Assembly: GCA_023391835.1 (NCBI GenBank)
Contig: JAEWAE010000049.1
Coordinates: forward strand, 1 to 52,253
Source of the DNA: Bacillota bacterium
Lineage (GTDB): Bacteria > Bacillota > Clostridia > Oscillospirales > Ethanoligenentaceae
DNA: 52,253 nucleotides
Direction of reading: 5' to 3'
Shown here: positions 23,741 through 32,602 of the stretch, piece by piece
Layout of the letters: every line of letters begins with the position of its first letter
Numbering within the stretch: the first letter of the stretch is position 1
Position numbers and translations under genes: made by a program
Notes under the pieces: model-generated
What the model was told of the DNA's origin: nothing
The model's database searches: none
Seen by the model: only the letters and a program-made list of their open reading frames with translations

Positions 23741-24589
23741 GTGCGGCTTTCCATATTCTACGACCATTTGCAGGAAATCGGCACACAAAAACGGCTCGGC
23801 ATGCCGGAAATCCTTGCGCAGGCAAGACAGTGCGGGATTGATGGGGTCGAGCTTCATTTGGTGTCTTTGCTGGCGGAGGGGGACCGCATTCTTCCGGAGC
23901 TGGCCGCCGCCGGTCTGTGCGTCAGCAGTGTGTATGAAACTTACGCTTGGGGCGACGATGCCGAAACCGAACCGGGTAAAAACCAGATTGACGCGGCCTG
24001 TCAGGCTGGGGCGGACCGCATTCTGATCGTTCCCGGTTTTTTGCCGGAGGCCGAGGCGCAGTTCCTGACGGCCCGGCGCGGCTCGCCGTCGGAAACGGCC
24101 GCGGCGATGGAGGCCAGTGAAAAGATCCGGCATATCCGCACGGCTCTGCGGCAGGCGGTGAGCTATGGGAAAAGCCGCGACGTCACGGTCACGCTGGAAG
24201 ATTACGACGGCAGGACCGCGCCGTATGCCGCCATGAATCAGTTGCTGTGGTGGGTGCGCCAGGTGGACGGTCTCCGGATCACGCTGGATACCGGCAACTT
24301 TGCATTTTCGGATGAGGATGCGTGGCAGGCATACCGGCTGCTTCGGCCGTATGTCGCGCATGTTCATGTCAAGGATCGGGCCAAAGAAGCATCTGCTTCG
24401 GCCGGTAACCGCTATAACCATGGTCTGGCCCCCAGCCCGGTGGGGAGCGGCTATATGCCCATTGCGGCTATCGTAAAGGATTTAAAAGCCACTGGCTATG
24501 ACGGCTTTCTGGCTATCGAACATTTCGGCGCGGCCGATCAGTTGGATTTCATGCGCCGGTCCGCAAAGTATCTGAATACCATGCGGTAA
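23741..24589 (+). CDS. Sugar phosphate isomerase/epimerase-like TIM-barrel protein
   Basis: A 282-residue AP-endonuclease-2-type TIM barrel (xylose-isomerase-like). Metal-binding stations are visible in order: VTLEDYDG (about 153), LDTGNFAF (about 184), YVAHVHVKDRAKE (about 206) and LAIEHFGA near the end. Such proteins interconvert sugars or cyclitols; the exact substrate is unclear. I start at the GTG at 23741, 8 bases after AAGGGGAG, because the upstream frame overlaps that site. It follows the HAD gene by 77 bases and converges on the AI-2E-family gene, with a hairpin between them. Confidence 0.8.
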   Translation: MRLSIFYDHLQEIGTQKRLGMPEILAQARQCGIDGVELHLVSLLAEGDRILPELAAAGLCVSSVYETYAWGDDAETEPGKNQIDAACQAGADRILIVPGFLPEAEAQFLTARRGSPSETAAAMEASEKIRHIRTALRQAVSYGKSRDVTVTLEDYDGRTAPYAAMNQLLWWVRQVDGLRITLDTGNFAFSDEDAWQAYRLLRPYVAHVHVKDRAKEASASAGNRYNHGLAPSPVGSGYMPIAAIVKDLKATGYDGFLAIEHFGAADQLDFMRRSAKYLNTMR

Positions 24590-24635
24590 AAAGCAGATCA
24601 AAGCCGCCGTACGGCTTAGGCGCCGTCTGAGAAAA

Positions 24636-24698
24636 CGGGAGCAAAAGGGAGGAGATCATACCGATCCCGTCTCTTTTGTGCCCGCTGTTTTATTTTTC
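24636..24698. terminator. Imperfect bidirectional hairpin between convergent genes
   Basis: CGGG-CAAAAG-GATC arms (24636-24656) pair with GATC-CTTTTG-CCCG (24662-24684) with a few mismatches; TGTTTTATTTTT follows on the plus strand. It overlaps the end of the AI-2E-family gene. Confidence 0.55.
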
Positions 24699-25847
24699 CT
24701 CGGCGGCCGGCTTCCGTTTGGCCAGCCGCCGGTCGACGCTTTCTTTCAGCAGAGTGCGGGCCACGGAAAATATCGGAATGCTCACCAGCATGCCCACGAT
24801 GCCGAAAAGATTGCCGCCCAGCGCGATGGCCACCAGCACCCACAGAGTGGGGAGGCCGATTTTCGAGCCCACGACCTTGGGGTAAATGAGGTTGCCGTTT
24901 ATCTGCTGCAGCACCAGCAGATAAATCGTGAACCACAGCGCCTGGATGGGGCTTACGGTCAAAATCAGCAGAGCCCCGATCAATACGCTGAAAATCTGCC
25001 CCAAAATCGGCAGCAGCGCGAAAAACGCCACCAGTACCGATATCAGCAGCGAAAACGGGAAACGGAACACCAGCATGCCCAAAAAGCACAATCCCCCCAG
25101 CACTGCGGCACCCAGACATTGCCCGGTGATGAAATCGGAAAAGGCCCGGTCGGTGATCCGAAGCAGCCGGATGGTTTTTTCGGGGTAGTCTTTTGGCAAA
25201 AACGCATAGAGCAGACGACGGAACTGCTCCTTGAGCTTCTCTTTGGAAAACAGAATGTTGACGGCGATGATAAAGCCGAGGATGAACGAAACAAAGCCGT
25301 TGAGCAGGCTGGTCGTGAAAGAAATGGTAAAGTTGACAAGGGCGGTGGAGGAATGCTTGGCCTGCTGGGCGAGTGAACGGGTGACGCTGTCCCAATCCAC
25401 CTGCAGGCTTGCCATATGCGCGCCGATGAGCGGGTTTTTGCGCACAAACGCCGTATACTGCTTTTGCAGATTGTGAAACAGCGAGGGAATGTCGTTGGCA
25501 ATATTCGTGACGGAGGTGATTAGATCCGGCACGATAATAAACGCAATCAGGGCGAAAAGGCCGAACACCAGCACCAAAGAGATCGAAATACTCAATGGAC
25601 GCCGTATGCGGGGCCAGTGTTTGACAAACCGGCGGTCCATCCGGGCGAAGGCCCGCGTTTCGATTTCACGCATCAGAATATTGAAAATATAGGCCACCAC
25701 GAATCCCAGCAGGATCGGCTGCAGGATGGCGGCTGTCGTCCCGACGAGCGCCCGGAATCGATACAGATTGAGCAGGCCCAGACAAAACGCGATGCCGAAG
25801 GCGATGAGTGCCATCAGCTTTTTCATGGTGCGGCGGTTCAAATCCAT
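24690..25847 (-). CDS. AI-2E family membrane permease
   Basis: A 385-residue protein of the AI-2E/TqsA/YdbT-like family with about eight membrane helices: two near the N-terminus (IAFGIAFCLGLLNL and ILLGFVVAYIFNI), a periplasm-like helical domain (about 110-190), then a C-terminal block including FALLPILGQIFSVLIGALL and LLVLQQINGNLIYPKVVG, a highly conserved family signature. Members include exporters and Na+/H+ antiporters; autoinducer export is only one case, so no substrate is given. The ATG at 25847 has AAGGAAG upstream. It is a single-gene unit. Confidence 0.85.
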   Translation of the reverse strand: MDLNRRTMKKLMALIAFGIAFCLGLLNLYRFRALVGTTAAILQPILLGFVVAYIFNILMREIETRAFARMDRRFVKHWPRIRRPLSISISLVLVFGLFALIAFIIVPDLITSVTNIANDIPSLFHNLQKQYTAFVRKNPLIGAHMASLQVDWDSVTRSLAQQAKHSSTALVNFTISFTTSLLNGFVSFILGFIIAVNILFSKEKLKEQFRRLLYAFLPKDYPEKTIRLLRITDRAFSDFITGQCLGAAVLGGLCFLGMLVFRFPFSLLISVLVAFFALLPILGQIFSVLIGALLILTVSPIQALWFTIYLLVLQQINGNLIYPKVVGSKIGLPTLWVLVAIALGGNLFGIVGMLVSIPIFSVARTLLKESVDRRLAKRKPAAEEK

Positions 25848-26072
25848 ATCGTTTGACTTCCTTGCCGTTGAATTGACGCGGGAGCATAAAGCGGGAAGAC
25901 CGGATGCTTTCCTCCCTGCGTTCTCATAGGATGCCGACCGGCGCCTGTGTCGATTAAATCCGGGCGTCTGAGTCTTCCGAACGGCCCGTCTGAAGGCGAG
26001 GGGATAACCGGTACTCTTGCTTTGCTCGGATGTCAGTCGGAGACTTCTTCCTATTTTATCACACAGCCAATC
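25848..26072. other. Intergenic region, no gene seen
   Basis: Between the start of the AI-2E-family gene and the terminator of the bce-like operon. On the minus strand TGTGATAAAAT near 26053-26058 could be a -10 for the permease gene but has no matching -35. No ORF with a ribosome site. Confidence 0.3.
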
Positions 26073-26120
26073 AAAAAAGCAGTGCCCGGCCGCATTTCAT
26101 CGGCCGGGCACTGCTTTTTT
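26073..26120. terminator. Terminator of the bce-like operon
   Basis: A perfect 20-bp stem (26073-26092 with 26101-26120), loop CATTTCAT, A6 on one side and T6 on the other, so it can work in both directions. It follows the permease stop (26177, minus) by about 55 bases. Confidence 0.93.
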
Positions 26121-26176
26121 CGCTTTTTAAGCGTTTTTATTCGATTCATACCGTACGATTTTCTGAGTTTCGCACC

Positions 26177-28198
26177 TCAGGCATTCTCGCTGCTGCTGAC
26201 GATGCGGTAATAGGTACGCGATGTGACGAAATAGACAAGGGTATAAAACAGTGCGAACATCAAAAAGCAGCCGCCGCTGATCGTCGCCAGCAGTCGGATA
26301 TTTGTCAGGTTGAAGAGCGCCAGCAGTTTGGAAATCATCGGGAAGGCAAAGGCCGTGTGGATTCCTGAAACCGCAAGAGGCAGGAAAAAGACGGTCAGCA
26401 CCTGCGAATCGACGCTGCGGCGTATCTCGTGCCGGGTCATGCCGACCTTCCGCATGATCGCAAAGCGGCTCTGGTCCTCATACCCCTCGGTGATCTGCTT
26501 ATAGTACATGATGAGCACGGCGCCGAGAATAAACACAAGGCCGAGCAGCACGCCGAGGAAAAACAGCCCCCCGAAGAGCCCATAGAAATCCGCCCGGTTG
26601 TGGGCGGCGCTTTCGACGGTGACTTTTGGGAAATTCCCGTCCGCTGCCTGCAGCGTTTTGACGGCGGATGAAATATCACCCGCCACGGCGGTCTGCGTCT
26701 TGCTGTCGCTTCGCAGATCGAATCCGTAATACGCGTGGACGCCGGGAAAATCCTCCCCCGCGCTTTGATATTGTTGCTCCACCAGCGTGCGGGTCCGGTC
26801 AAAATCCGGCACGATGATGAACATCGACGGGGATATATCCATGGCCTCCGTGCCGTTGTGTATAAATTTTGAGACCTGTTTTTTGATCCGCATGGTCGGC
26901 AGGCCCTGCATGTCGACGGTGCTGCCGGTATATTTCTTCCGGGTGCAGTAGAGTATCGCTTCATTGTCCGCCAGTTTCTCATGCGTACCCATCAGGCGGT
27001 TATAATCCTCCAGCGGGACGATGAAGCATTGCCGGATCTGAGCCGTTTCCGATGGATTCAGGCTGCTCTGATTGAGAATCACCCGGCTGCCCTTTACATA
27101 GCCGGTCATGTTCATGTAGCGGTAGCGCAGCGTATTTTCCGGCCGGACGGAGTTTTTCGCCAGCGCCTCGCCGACGGCATCGTCCACCGCCGCGGTGTAG
27201 CGGGCGGTGAGCGACTCGGTGTCCACCACGACGTTGCGCGGATAACGGCTGCGCAGGCTGCTTTCCGTGCCGGCATAAAGGCAGACCGTCGACGAAACCA
27301 TCACCAGCACCATCGTGGAAAGGATGCAGATGGAAGCGAGCCCCGCCCCGTTGCGCTTCATCCGGTACACCATCGAGGATACCGACACAAAGTGGTTCGC
27401 GCGGTAATAATACCGCTTGTTTTTTTGCAGCAGCCGGCAGATCGTCACCGAGCCCGCGATAAACAGTAAATAAGTCGCCAGGATGACCAGAATGACCGCC
27501 GCGAAAAACCAGAGCAGAGCGCTCAGCGGCTGCTTGACGGTAAGCGCGATGTAGTACGCACAGCCGAGGATGACGGCCCCCAATATGGCCAGCAGCCAAT
27601 TGGATTTGGGCGGCTTTTCCCCGACCGCATCGCTGTGCAGCAGCTCCACCGGCTTGGCCAGATGAATCTGCCGCAGCGCGTGGAGCAGAATCAGCAGGAA
27701 TATGCCCGCAAACAGGACCGCCGTTTCCGTGAGGGAGGCGATGCCCACGGTAAAGCCGAACCCGGCCCGCCCCCCCAATATGCGGGCCATCAGCAGCTCG
27801 GCGGCCTTGGAAAACAGGATGCCGCAGAATATGCCGCCCACCAGTGAGACGACCGCGATAAACAGGGTTTCCCACAGCAGGATGCGCGCGATGTTCCGTT
27901 TGCCCATGCCGAGAATGTTATACAGCCCGAATTCCTTCTTGCGCTTGCGCATGAGAAAAGAATTGGTATAGAAAAGAAAGAGCAGCGAGAAAAAGCCGAT
28001 GACGCCGCAGCCGAGCGAAAGAATCATCTGGATGGAGTTCCCGCCCGGCATGGCGGTCACACTTTTGCTCGCGGCCAGGAATGAGACGATGTAAAACATC
28101 ATGACCATGCCGATGCATGTTAAAATATACGGCAGATAGATTCGGCGGTTTTTTGAAACGCCGGTCAGCGCGAGTTTGGGGTAAAATCCGAGTTTCAT
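26177..28198 (-). CDS. BceB-type FtsX-family ABC permease
   Basis: A 673-residue ABC permease of the BceB group. Ten hydrophobic segments are arranged as in the family, with one large extracellular domain (about residues 310-520) between helices 7 and 8, the part thought to recognise peptide antibiotics. The N-terminal KLALTGVSKNRRIYLPYILT and the C-terminal FAIMRKVGMTRHEIRRSV are typical. It overlaps the ATPase gene by 4 bases (ATGA at 28195-28198) and belongs with the two-component genes upstream. Function in antimicrobial-peptide sensing and resistance is inferred from the family; the peptide is unknown. Confidence 0.88.
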   Translation of the reverse strand: MKLGFYPKLALTGVSKNRRIYLPYILTCIGMVMMFYIVSFLAASKSVTAMPGGNSIQMILSLGCGVIGFFSLLFLFYTNSFLMRKRKKEFGLYNILGMGKRNIARILLWETLFIAVVSLVGGIFCGILFSKAAELLMARILGGRAGFGFTVGIASLTETAVLFAGIFLLILLHALRQIHLAKPVELLHSDAVGEKPPKSNWLLAILGAVILGCAYYIALTVKQPLSALLWFFAAVILVILATYLLFIAGSVTICRLLQKNKRYYYRANHFVSVSSMVYRMKRNGAGLASICILSTMVLVMVSSTVCLYAGTESSLRSRYPRNVVVDTESLTARYTAAVDDAVGEALAKNSVRPENTLRYRYMNMTGYVKGSRVILNQSSLNPSETAQIRQCFIVPLEDYNRLMGTHEKLADNEAILYCTRKKYTGSTVDMQGLPTMRIKKQVSKFIHNGTEAMDISPSMFIIVPDFDRTRTLVEQQYQSAGEDFPGVHAYYGFDLRSDSKTQTAVAGDISSAVKTLQAADGNFPKVTVESAAHNRADFYGLFGGLFFLGVLLGLVFILGAVLIMYYKQITEGYEDQSRFAIMRKVGMTRHEIRRSVDSQVLTVFFLPLAVSGIHTAFAFPMISKLLALFNLTNIRLLATISGGCFLMFALFYTLVYFVTSRTYYRIVSSSENA

Positions 28199-28959
28199 GC
28201 CCGTTCACCGCCCGTTGCCAGCATGGTCAGCGTATCCGAAATTTTCTGATACAGTTCCTCGTTCCGACAGTCGCCGCGATAGATCTGGTGGAATACCTCG
28301 CCGTCCTTGATAAACAGCACCCGGCCCGCATGGCTGGCGGCTTTGACCGAGTGGGTGACCATCAGGATGGTCTGCCCATTCCGGTTGATGTCGGAAAACA
28401 GGCGGAGCAGCTCGTCGGTCGATTTGGAATCCAGCGCCCCGGTTGGTTCGTCGGCCAGTATCAGCCGGGGGCCCGTGATCAGCGCCCGGGCGACAGCCGC
28501 CCGCTGCTTCTGCCCGCCCGAGACCTCATAAGGGAATTTTGGCAGCAGCTCCGTGATGCCGAGCATGGATGCGATGGGCGTCAGCCGTTCCTGCATTTCG
28601 CGGTATTGCTTCCCGGCCAGTACCAGCGGCAGGAAAATGTTATCCTGCAGGGAAAAGGTATCCAGCAGGTTGAAATCCTGAAAGACAAAGCCCAGATTAT
28701 CCCGCCGGAAGGCCGCAATCGCCGACTCCCGGATTTTGCCGAGGTCGCGTCCCTCCAGCATGACGGACCCGCCGGTCGGCTTATCCAGCGCCGCGAGAAT
28801 GTTTAATAGCGTCGTTTTGCCGCTTCCGGATTCGCCCATGATGGCGACATACTCGCCCTTTTCCACATGGAACGATACATCCGACAGCGCCTGGACTTTA
28901 TTGCCGCCGAAACGGGTGGTATAGATTTTTTTGAGGTGGCTTACTTCAAGAATGGACAC
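28195..28959 (-). CDS. BceA-type ABC transporter ATP-binding protein
   Basis: A 254-residue ATPase of the MacB/BceA type. Walker A GESGSGKTT (about 42-50), Q-loop FVFQDFN, signature VSGGQKQR (about 147), Walker B LILADEPTGALD, and H-loop VTHS are all present. It powers the adjacent BceB-like permease. I use the GTG at 28959 after AAAGGAGGAAG (7 bases); upstream residues in the longer frame run through the operon's regulatory region. The C-terminal tail is longer than usual (about 25 residues after the fold). Confidence 0.9.
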   Translation of the reverse strand: MSILEVSHLKKIYTTRFGGNKVQALSDVSFHVEKGEYVAIMGESGSGKTTLLNILAALDKPTGGSVMLEGRDLGKIRESAIAAFRRDNLGFVFQDFNLLDTFSLQDNIFLPLVLAGKQYREMQERLTPIASMLGITELLPKFPYEVSGGQKQRAAVARALITGPRLILADEPTGALDSKSTDELLRLFSDINRNGQTILMVTHSVKAASHAGRVLFIKDGEVFHQIYRGDCRNEELYQKISDTLTMLATGGERA

Positions 28960-29029
28960 TTGCGCTTCCTCCTTTTTAATCGTGCAGGTCCATTGTAGCA
29001 AAACGGGGGAATGGGCTGCCATCGTTCCG

Positions 29030-29067
29030 CCTTACATTTCTCCGCCGAACCTTACAAAACGGTAAGG
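29030..29067 (-). promoter_or_regulatory. Candidate BceR-like response-regulator box upstream of bceA
   Basis: CCTTACAAAACGGTAAGG (29050-29067) is a 6-bp inverted repeat with a 6-base spacer, next to a second CCTTACA at 29030-29036, 20 bases away. Spaced repeats of this kind suit OmpR-family regulators. A possible -10 (TACAAT, minus, 28992-28997) lies closer to bceA, with no good -35. Confidence 0.5.
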
Positions 29068-30063
29068 CTATTCGGTTTCCAACTCCGCGCTGGCGAGATC
29101 GATCCGGATGGCCGTGCCGACGCCGACTTTCGACTCGGCGGTGATCCGGTGCCCCAGATTGTCACAAATACGCCGGCAGAGATACAGACCGATGCCGCTG
29201 GCCTTTTTATCAGCCCGACCGTTATACCCGGTGAAGCCTTTTTCAAAAATGCGCGGCAGATCCTCCGGCGTGATGCCGATACCGGTGTCGCGTATGCAAA
29301 GCGTCTTGGGGTGCTCCAGCCGAATGGAGATCGCACCGGATTTCGTGTATTTGAGCGCGTTGGAAAGCACCTGCCCGATCACAAAAAGCAGCCATTTTTC
29401 GTCCGTCAGCACCCGGCAGACCGGCGGTTCATAGTCGAGCCGGATTTTTTTGCGGATAAACTGCGACGCGTACCCCCGCACCGCCTGCCGGATGATCGCA
29501 TCCAGGTCGGATTCCCGGATGACATAATCGGTGGAACCCGCATCGAGCCGCAGGTAGCACAGCACCATTTCCGCATACTGCTCGATGCGCTGCAGCTCTT
29601 CGGTCAGTTCCTGCTGCTGCGGCAGACGGCTTTCTTCGCTCTGTAAAATCAGCCGCATGGCGGCAATCGGCGTCTTGACCTGATGGGCCCACAGCGTATA
29701 GTATTCCATCAGGTCGGCGATCCGGTCGTTCATCCGGTTTTCCAGCTGCGCCTTGTCGGCGTATAGCGTGCGGATCACCGCCTGATAATCCGCTTCCAGC
29801 CGCCCGGCGGGGAGCGGTATATGCGCGTCGGTCACCGTGATTTCCCGCTGCAGGAGTAGCAGCCGGCGATGCTTTCGGCTAAAGGCCAGGAAGTCGCAGA
29901 TCACGGCCACCGCGCCGATAAACGCGCAGATGGCCGCCGCATAGCCCACCGCCGCGAGCGGCAGGCCGTATAGGGCAAAGATGCCGGCGAATACGGCGCA
30001 GAAGGCCAAAAACATCAGGATGGCCTTTATGTGCGCATGCAGGTAAGCAAAAAACAGACGCAT
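29068..30063 (-). CDS. BceS-like intramembrane-sensing histidine kinase
   Basis: A 331-residue kinase. Two hydrophobic helices near the N-terminus (about 13-35 and 38-60) leave almost no extracellular loop, as in intramembrane-sensing kinases that learn of peptide from their partner transporter. The H-box YYTLWAHQVKTPIAAM carries H127; N-box SNALKYTKSG, G1 RDTGIGITPED and G2 GIGLYLCRRI follow. I start at the ATG at 30063, about 7 bases after AAAGGAA; the TTG at 30069 is too close to that site. It lies 33 bases after the response-regulator gene. Confidence 0.9.
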   Translation of the reverse strand: MRLFFAYLHAHIKAILMFLAFCAVFAGIFALYGLPLAAVGYAAAICAFIGAVAVICDFLAFSRKHRRLLLLQREITVTDAHIPLPAGRLEADYQAVIRTLYADKAQLENRMNDRIADLMEYYTLWAHQVKTPIAAMRLILQSEESRLPQQQELTEELQRIEQYAEMVLCYLRLDAGSTDYVIRESDLDAIIRQAVRGYASQFIRKKIRLDYEPPVCRVLTDEKWLLFVIGQVLSNALKYTKSGAISIRLEHPKTLCIRDTGIGITPEDLPRIFEKGFTGYNGRADKKASGIGLYLCRRICDNLGHRITAESKVGVGTAIRIDLASAELETE

Positions 30064-30096
30064 CGGCAATTCCTTTCGGCAAAAAATACCGCGCGG

Positions 30097-30768
30097 TCAT
30101 TCCACCAGATAGCCCAGGCCCTTTTTGGTGGCGATAAAGTCGTGAAGCCCGGCGGCTTCCAGCTTTTTGCGCAGCCGGGCGATGTTGACGGTCAGCGTGT
30201 TTTCGTCCACAAAGCTGTCGGTTTCCCAGAGCCGCTGCATCAGCATATCCCGGCCGACCACCTTGCCCTTGTTCTCAATCAGTGTCTGCAGGATGCGGTA
30301 CTCGTTTTTGCTCAGGTCCGTACGCTCACCGCGGTAGGTCAGGCTCAGGTCGGCCGTGTTGAGCAGGGCGCCCCGGTGCGCCAACAGAGTCGTCTGCCCT
30401 GCGAAATCGTATGTCCTGCGCAGGATCGCCTGGATTTTGGCTGTCAGCACGTTCAGGTCGAAGGGCTTTGCAATAAAATCGTCGCCACCCATATTCATGG
30501 CCATGATGATATTCATATTATCCGAGGCTGACGACAAAAAGAGAATCGGCACCTTCGACACTTTACGGATTTCCTCGCACCAATGATAGCCGTTATAAAA
30601 AGGCAGCGAAATATCCAGCAGCACCAGCTGTGGGTCAAATTCCGAAAATTCCGCGAGGATATTCCGAAAATCCTCCGCGCATTTTGCCTCAAAGCCCCAG
30701 GTCTCGATCTGCTTTTTGATCACCGACGCGATGGCCGCGTCGTCTTCGACAATCCAGATTTTATACAC
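30097..30768 (-). CDS. BceR-like OmpR-family response regulator
   Basis: A 223-residue regulator with a receiver domain (1-120; acidic pocket E8-D9-D10, phosphorylated D52 in LLDIS, T/S in LFLSSAS, K in AKPF) and an OmpR-type winged helix (about 130-222, e.g. LSKNEYRILQTLIEN and DENTLTVNIARLRKKLE). It is first in a four-gene minus-strand series RR-HK-ATPase-permease, the standard Bce-type peptide-antibiotic module. The start is GTG at 30768 after GGGGTGG. It probably activates the bceAB promoter at 29030-29067. Confidence 0.92.
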   Translation of the reverse strand: MYKIWIVEDDAAIASVIKKQIETWGFEAKCAEDFRNILAEFSEFDPQLVLLDISLPFYNGYHWCEEIRKVSKVPILFLSSASDNMNIIMAMNMGGDDFIAKPFDLNVLTAKIQAILRRTYDFAGQTTLLAHRGALLNTADLSLTYRGERTDLSKNEYRILQTLIENKGKVVGRDMLMQRLWETDSFVDENTLTVNIARLRKKLEAAGLHDFIATKKGLGYLVE

Positions 30769-30817
30769 CCGTTACCACCCCCGCCGTGACGGCGCCCCGG
30801 TCTTTTTCAAAAGATTG

Positions 30818-30859
30818 GCGGTGACCCACCCATGCGGACGGGTCACCGCTATTTTACCA
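30818..30859 (-). promoter_or_regulatory. Extended -10 promoter and 5' hairpin of the bceRS-like genes
   Basis: On the minus strand TGG-TAAAAT (30851-30859) is an extended -10 with a weak -35. The predicted start falls in a perfect 10-bp stem (30818-30827 with 30840-30849), so the transcript would begin with a hairpin, which could stabilise it. Confidence 0.45.
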
Positions 30860-31060
30860 CACAAACGACAAGGAATCCAATTGGATACGCCGCGCTTTGA
30901 CCCGTCTGTGGCGGCTAAGAGAGGATGCAGGACGCACCGTTTCATCCGGGTAGCTTGCCTTCACATCTTTGACACCGTCCAGCCGGTTTAATGCGCCTTC
31001 CGGCTTTGCTTCGGCGGTGCCGAGCATCATTCCTGTACCCAAAGTGTTTTCCGTATCCAT
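30854..31060 (-). pseudogene. Remnant of a heavy-metal-associated (HMA) domain gene
   Basis: The frame contains GMMLGTAEAKPEGALNRLDG followed by VKDVKASYPDETV, which reads like an HMA/CopZ domain (GMMCxxCxxKVExALxxLxGVxxV), except that both metal-binding Cys are gone (Leu and Ala) and the frame runs into unrelated sequence after ETVR. The N-terminus is short and there is no clear ribosome site. I take it as a decayed metallochaperone fragment. A functional Cys-less domain is possible but less likely. Confidence 0.45.
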
Positions 31061-31328
31061 TGTAAGGCCATTCCATCATTCCCCCGCGTAGATTTCCAAA
31101 ATGGGATGATTCCATTGCGGGTATCATCGCGGAGCAATGTGGGGATTTAGTGAAGATTTGACACGGCCCGTGTCTGCTGGGCCGTGTTGCCCGGCGCCGA
31201 ATTCGAGGGGCAAAATAAGCGCCGCCACCGGCTGGCTTTTGCCAGGGTGACGGCACATGGATGAATGCCGTGGGTAAAAAGGCTCTGTCGGAAGATTTCG
31301 AAATCCTCTACGGATGGCCTCCCGGCCG
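31061..31328. other. Intergenic region, no gene seen
   Basis: About 270 bases after the MetE-like gene (minus). It contains a 9-bp hairpin, ACACGGCCC with GGGCCGTGT (31161-31187), without a T-run on either strand; it may end that gene's transcript. No supported ORF. Confidence 0.3.
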
Positions 31329-32489
31329 TTACTCGCCCCAGTATTGCTGCGCAATCCGCTGCCCCTGGTCGATTTTGGCCCACTGCTCCGCCTCGGTCAG
31401 CTCGTTGCCGCCGTCGCAGGATGCAAACCCGCATTGATGGGAAAGGAGCAGCCTGTCTTTGGGGAGGATGCGGCAGGCTTCATCCAGCAGGCGAATCGCG
31501 CGGGTTTCGTCGTCCGGCGTGCTTGTCTTGGATGAGAGAAGCCCCAGCACGACCTCGGTATCAGGCCTGTCGGCAAATACGCGAAGCGCCTCCAGCGAAC
31601 CGGCACGCGCGTCGTCCCATTCCAGGAAAAAGCGGTCGTATTTCAGCTGCTTCAAAAACAGATTCGCAATTTTGACATAGGAACCGCCGCCCATGTTGCG
31701 GGAATCATAGTTGCCGCGACAGTTGTGCGTCCACATTTTAAGCCCCAGACCATGCCCGAAGTCGATCACTGCATTGTTGATCGCGATGAATTCAGCGGCA
31801 AGCGCCCGGACTTTTTCCTGATTGATGCTTTCGCCGGTGTAGGGGGAGTTGGGGTTGTCGTCGGCGAATATTTCCCACAGGCAATCGTCGAACTGCAGGA
31901 TTCTGCCGCCCGCGGCGGCGTATTCCGCCATGAAATCCTCATAGGCGCGGGTGAGCCCGGCCTTCAGCTCCTGCGCATTCTGATAGACGGCGTCCTTGCC
32001 GCCGATATTGTCCGACCACAGCAGTTCCCCGAAAATATGGGAGGGCGACGGGACGCACAGCTTCGTCGCATGCCCGCCCGCGAAGGATTGCAGCCGCCGG
32101 AACACCCCGATAAAGTGATGATTTTTCCCACTGAGCTCGCCGGTAATCCTAAGGCCGATGTCCCGGCGCGTTTCGTACTGGGAATGCCCGTCCCGGTCGC
32201 GGAAAAAGTAGCCGTGCCCGGCAATATAGCGCCGGATTCCGCCCAGCCCCCAGACAAAATCCAGATGCCACATCGACTTGGAATATTCCCCGTCGGTGAC
32301 GACCGTCAGGCCGTGCTCGATTTCCCGGGCGACCACCGCCCGTGTGGCCGAGGCCTCACACGCCTCATACCCGTCGAAATTGTCGTAAAACGGATAGGTG
32401 ATGTCGTCGCGCCGCTCGATCTGTCGTTTATACTGCAGCAGATCCGCCGGGCGCAGCAGGCTGCCCACCGTTTGAAATCGGTTGCTCAT
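31329..32489 (-). CDS. MetE C-terminal-like (cobalamin-independent methionine synthase family) protein
   Basis: A 386-residue protein like the catalytic half of MetE, as in the stand-alone YxjG/YxjH-type proteins of Firmicutes. Zinc ligands expected for homocysteine activation are visible: HNC in MWTHNCRGN, Glu in FFLEWDD, and Cys in LSHQCGFASCD. It lacks the N-terminal half that binds polyglutamyl folate in full MetE, so the methyl donor may differ; some short members use other donors or metabolise S-methyl compounds. It is preceded on the same strand by a LysR gene and its own probable promoter. A role in methionine or sulfur salvage fits the neighbours. Confidence 0.83.
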   Translation of the reverse strand: MSNRFQTVGSLLRPADLLQYKRQIERRDDITYPFYDNFDGYEACEASATRAVVAREIEHGLTVVTDGEYSKSMWHLDFVWGLGGIRRYIAGHGYFFRDRDGHSQYETRRDIGLRITGELSGKNHHFIGVFRRLQSFAGGHATKLCVPSPSHIFGELLWSDNIGGKDAVYQNAQELKAGLTRAYEDFMAEYAAAGGRILQFDDCLWEIFADDNPNSPYTGESINQEKVRALAAEFIAINNAVIDFGHGLGLKMWTHNCRGNYDSRNMGGGSYVKIANLFLKQLKYDRFFLEWDDARAGSLEALRVFADRPDTEVVLGLLSSKTSTPDDETRAIRLLDEACRILPKDRLLLSHQCGFASCDGGNELTEAEQWAKIDQGQRIAQQYWGE

Positions 32490-32532
32490 TGCGAAACCCT
32501 CCCTGATGCAAATGGTAAAATTTTGTGCTTTT

Positions 32533-32541
32533 ATTCTAGCA
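32533..32541 (-). promoter_or_regulatory. Extended -10 promoter of the MetE-like gene
   Basis: On the minus strand TGC-TAGAAT (32533-32541), about 40 bases before the ATG at 32489, with no good -35. This suits an activator-dependent promoter, and a possible LysR site lies upstream at 32581-32593. Confidence 0.5.
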
Positions 32542-32580
32542 CACAGGAGGGACTTATCGGTAGCACCAAAATAATATGGT

Positions 32581-32593
32581 CAGATATAGTCTG
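32581..32593 (-). promoter_or_regulatory. Candidate LysR-type operator
   Basis: CAGA-TATAG-TCTG, an interrupted palindrome, followed by AT-rich repeats (ATATATC). It lies between the lysR stop codon and the promoter of the MetE-like gene, where a LysR activator site is expected. Confidence 0.4.
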
Positions 32594-32602
32594 TAAATAT
32601 AT

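Noticed and set aside
24678..25376. 232-codon plus-strand frame opposite the AI-2E-family gene
   Set aside because: Gln/His-rich shadow; the minus strand carries the conserved permease signature.
30781..31328. Possible small RNA or CRISPR-like repeats in the gap after the bce-like operon
   Set aside because: Only isolated hairpins are seen, with no repeated unit, promoter-terminator pair or known RNA motif.
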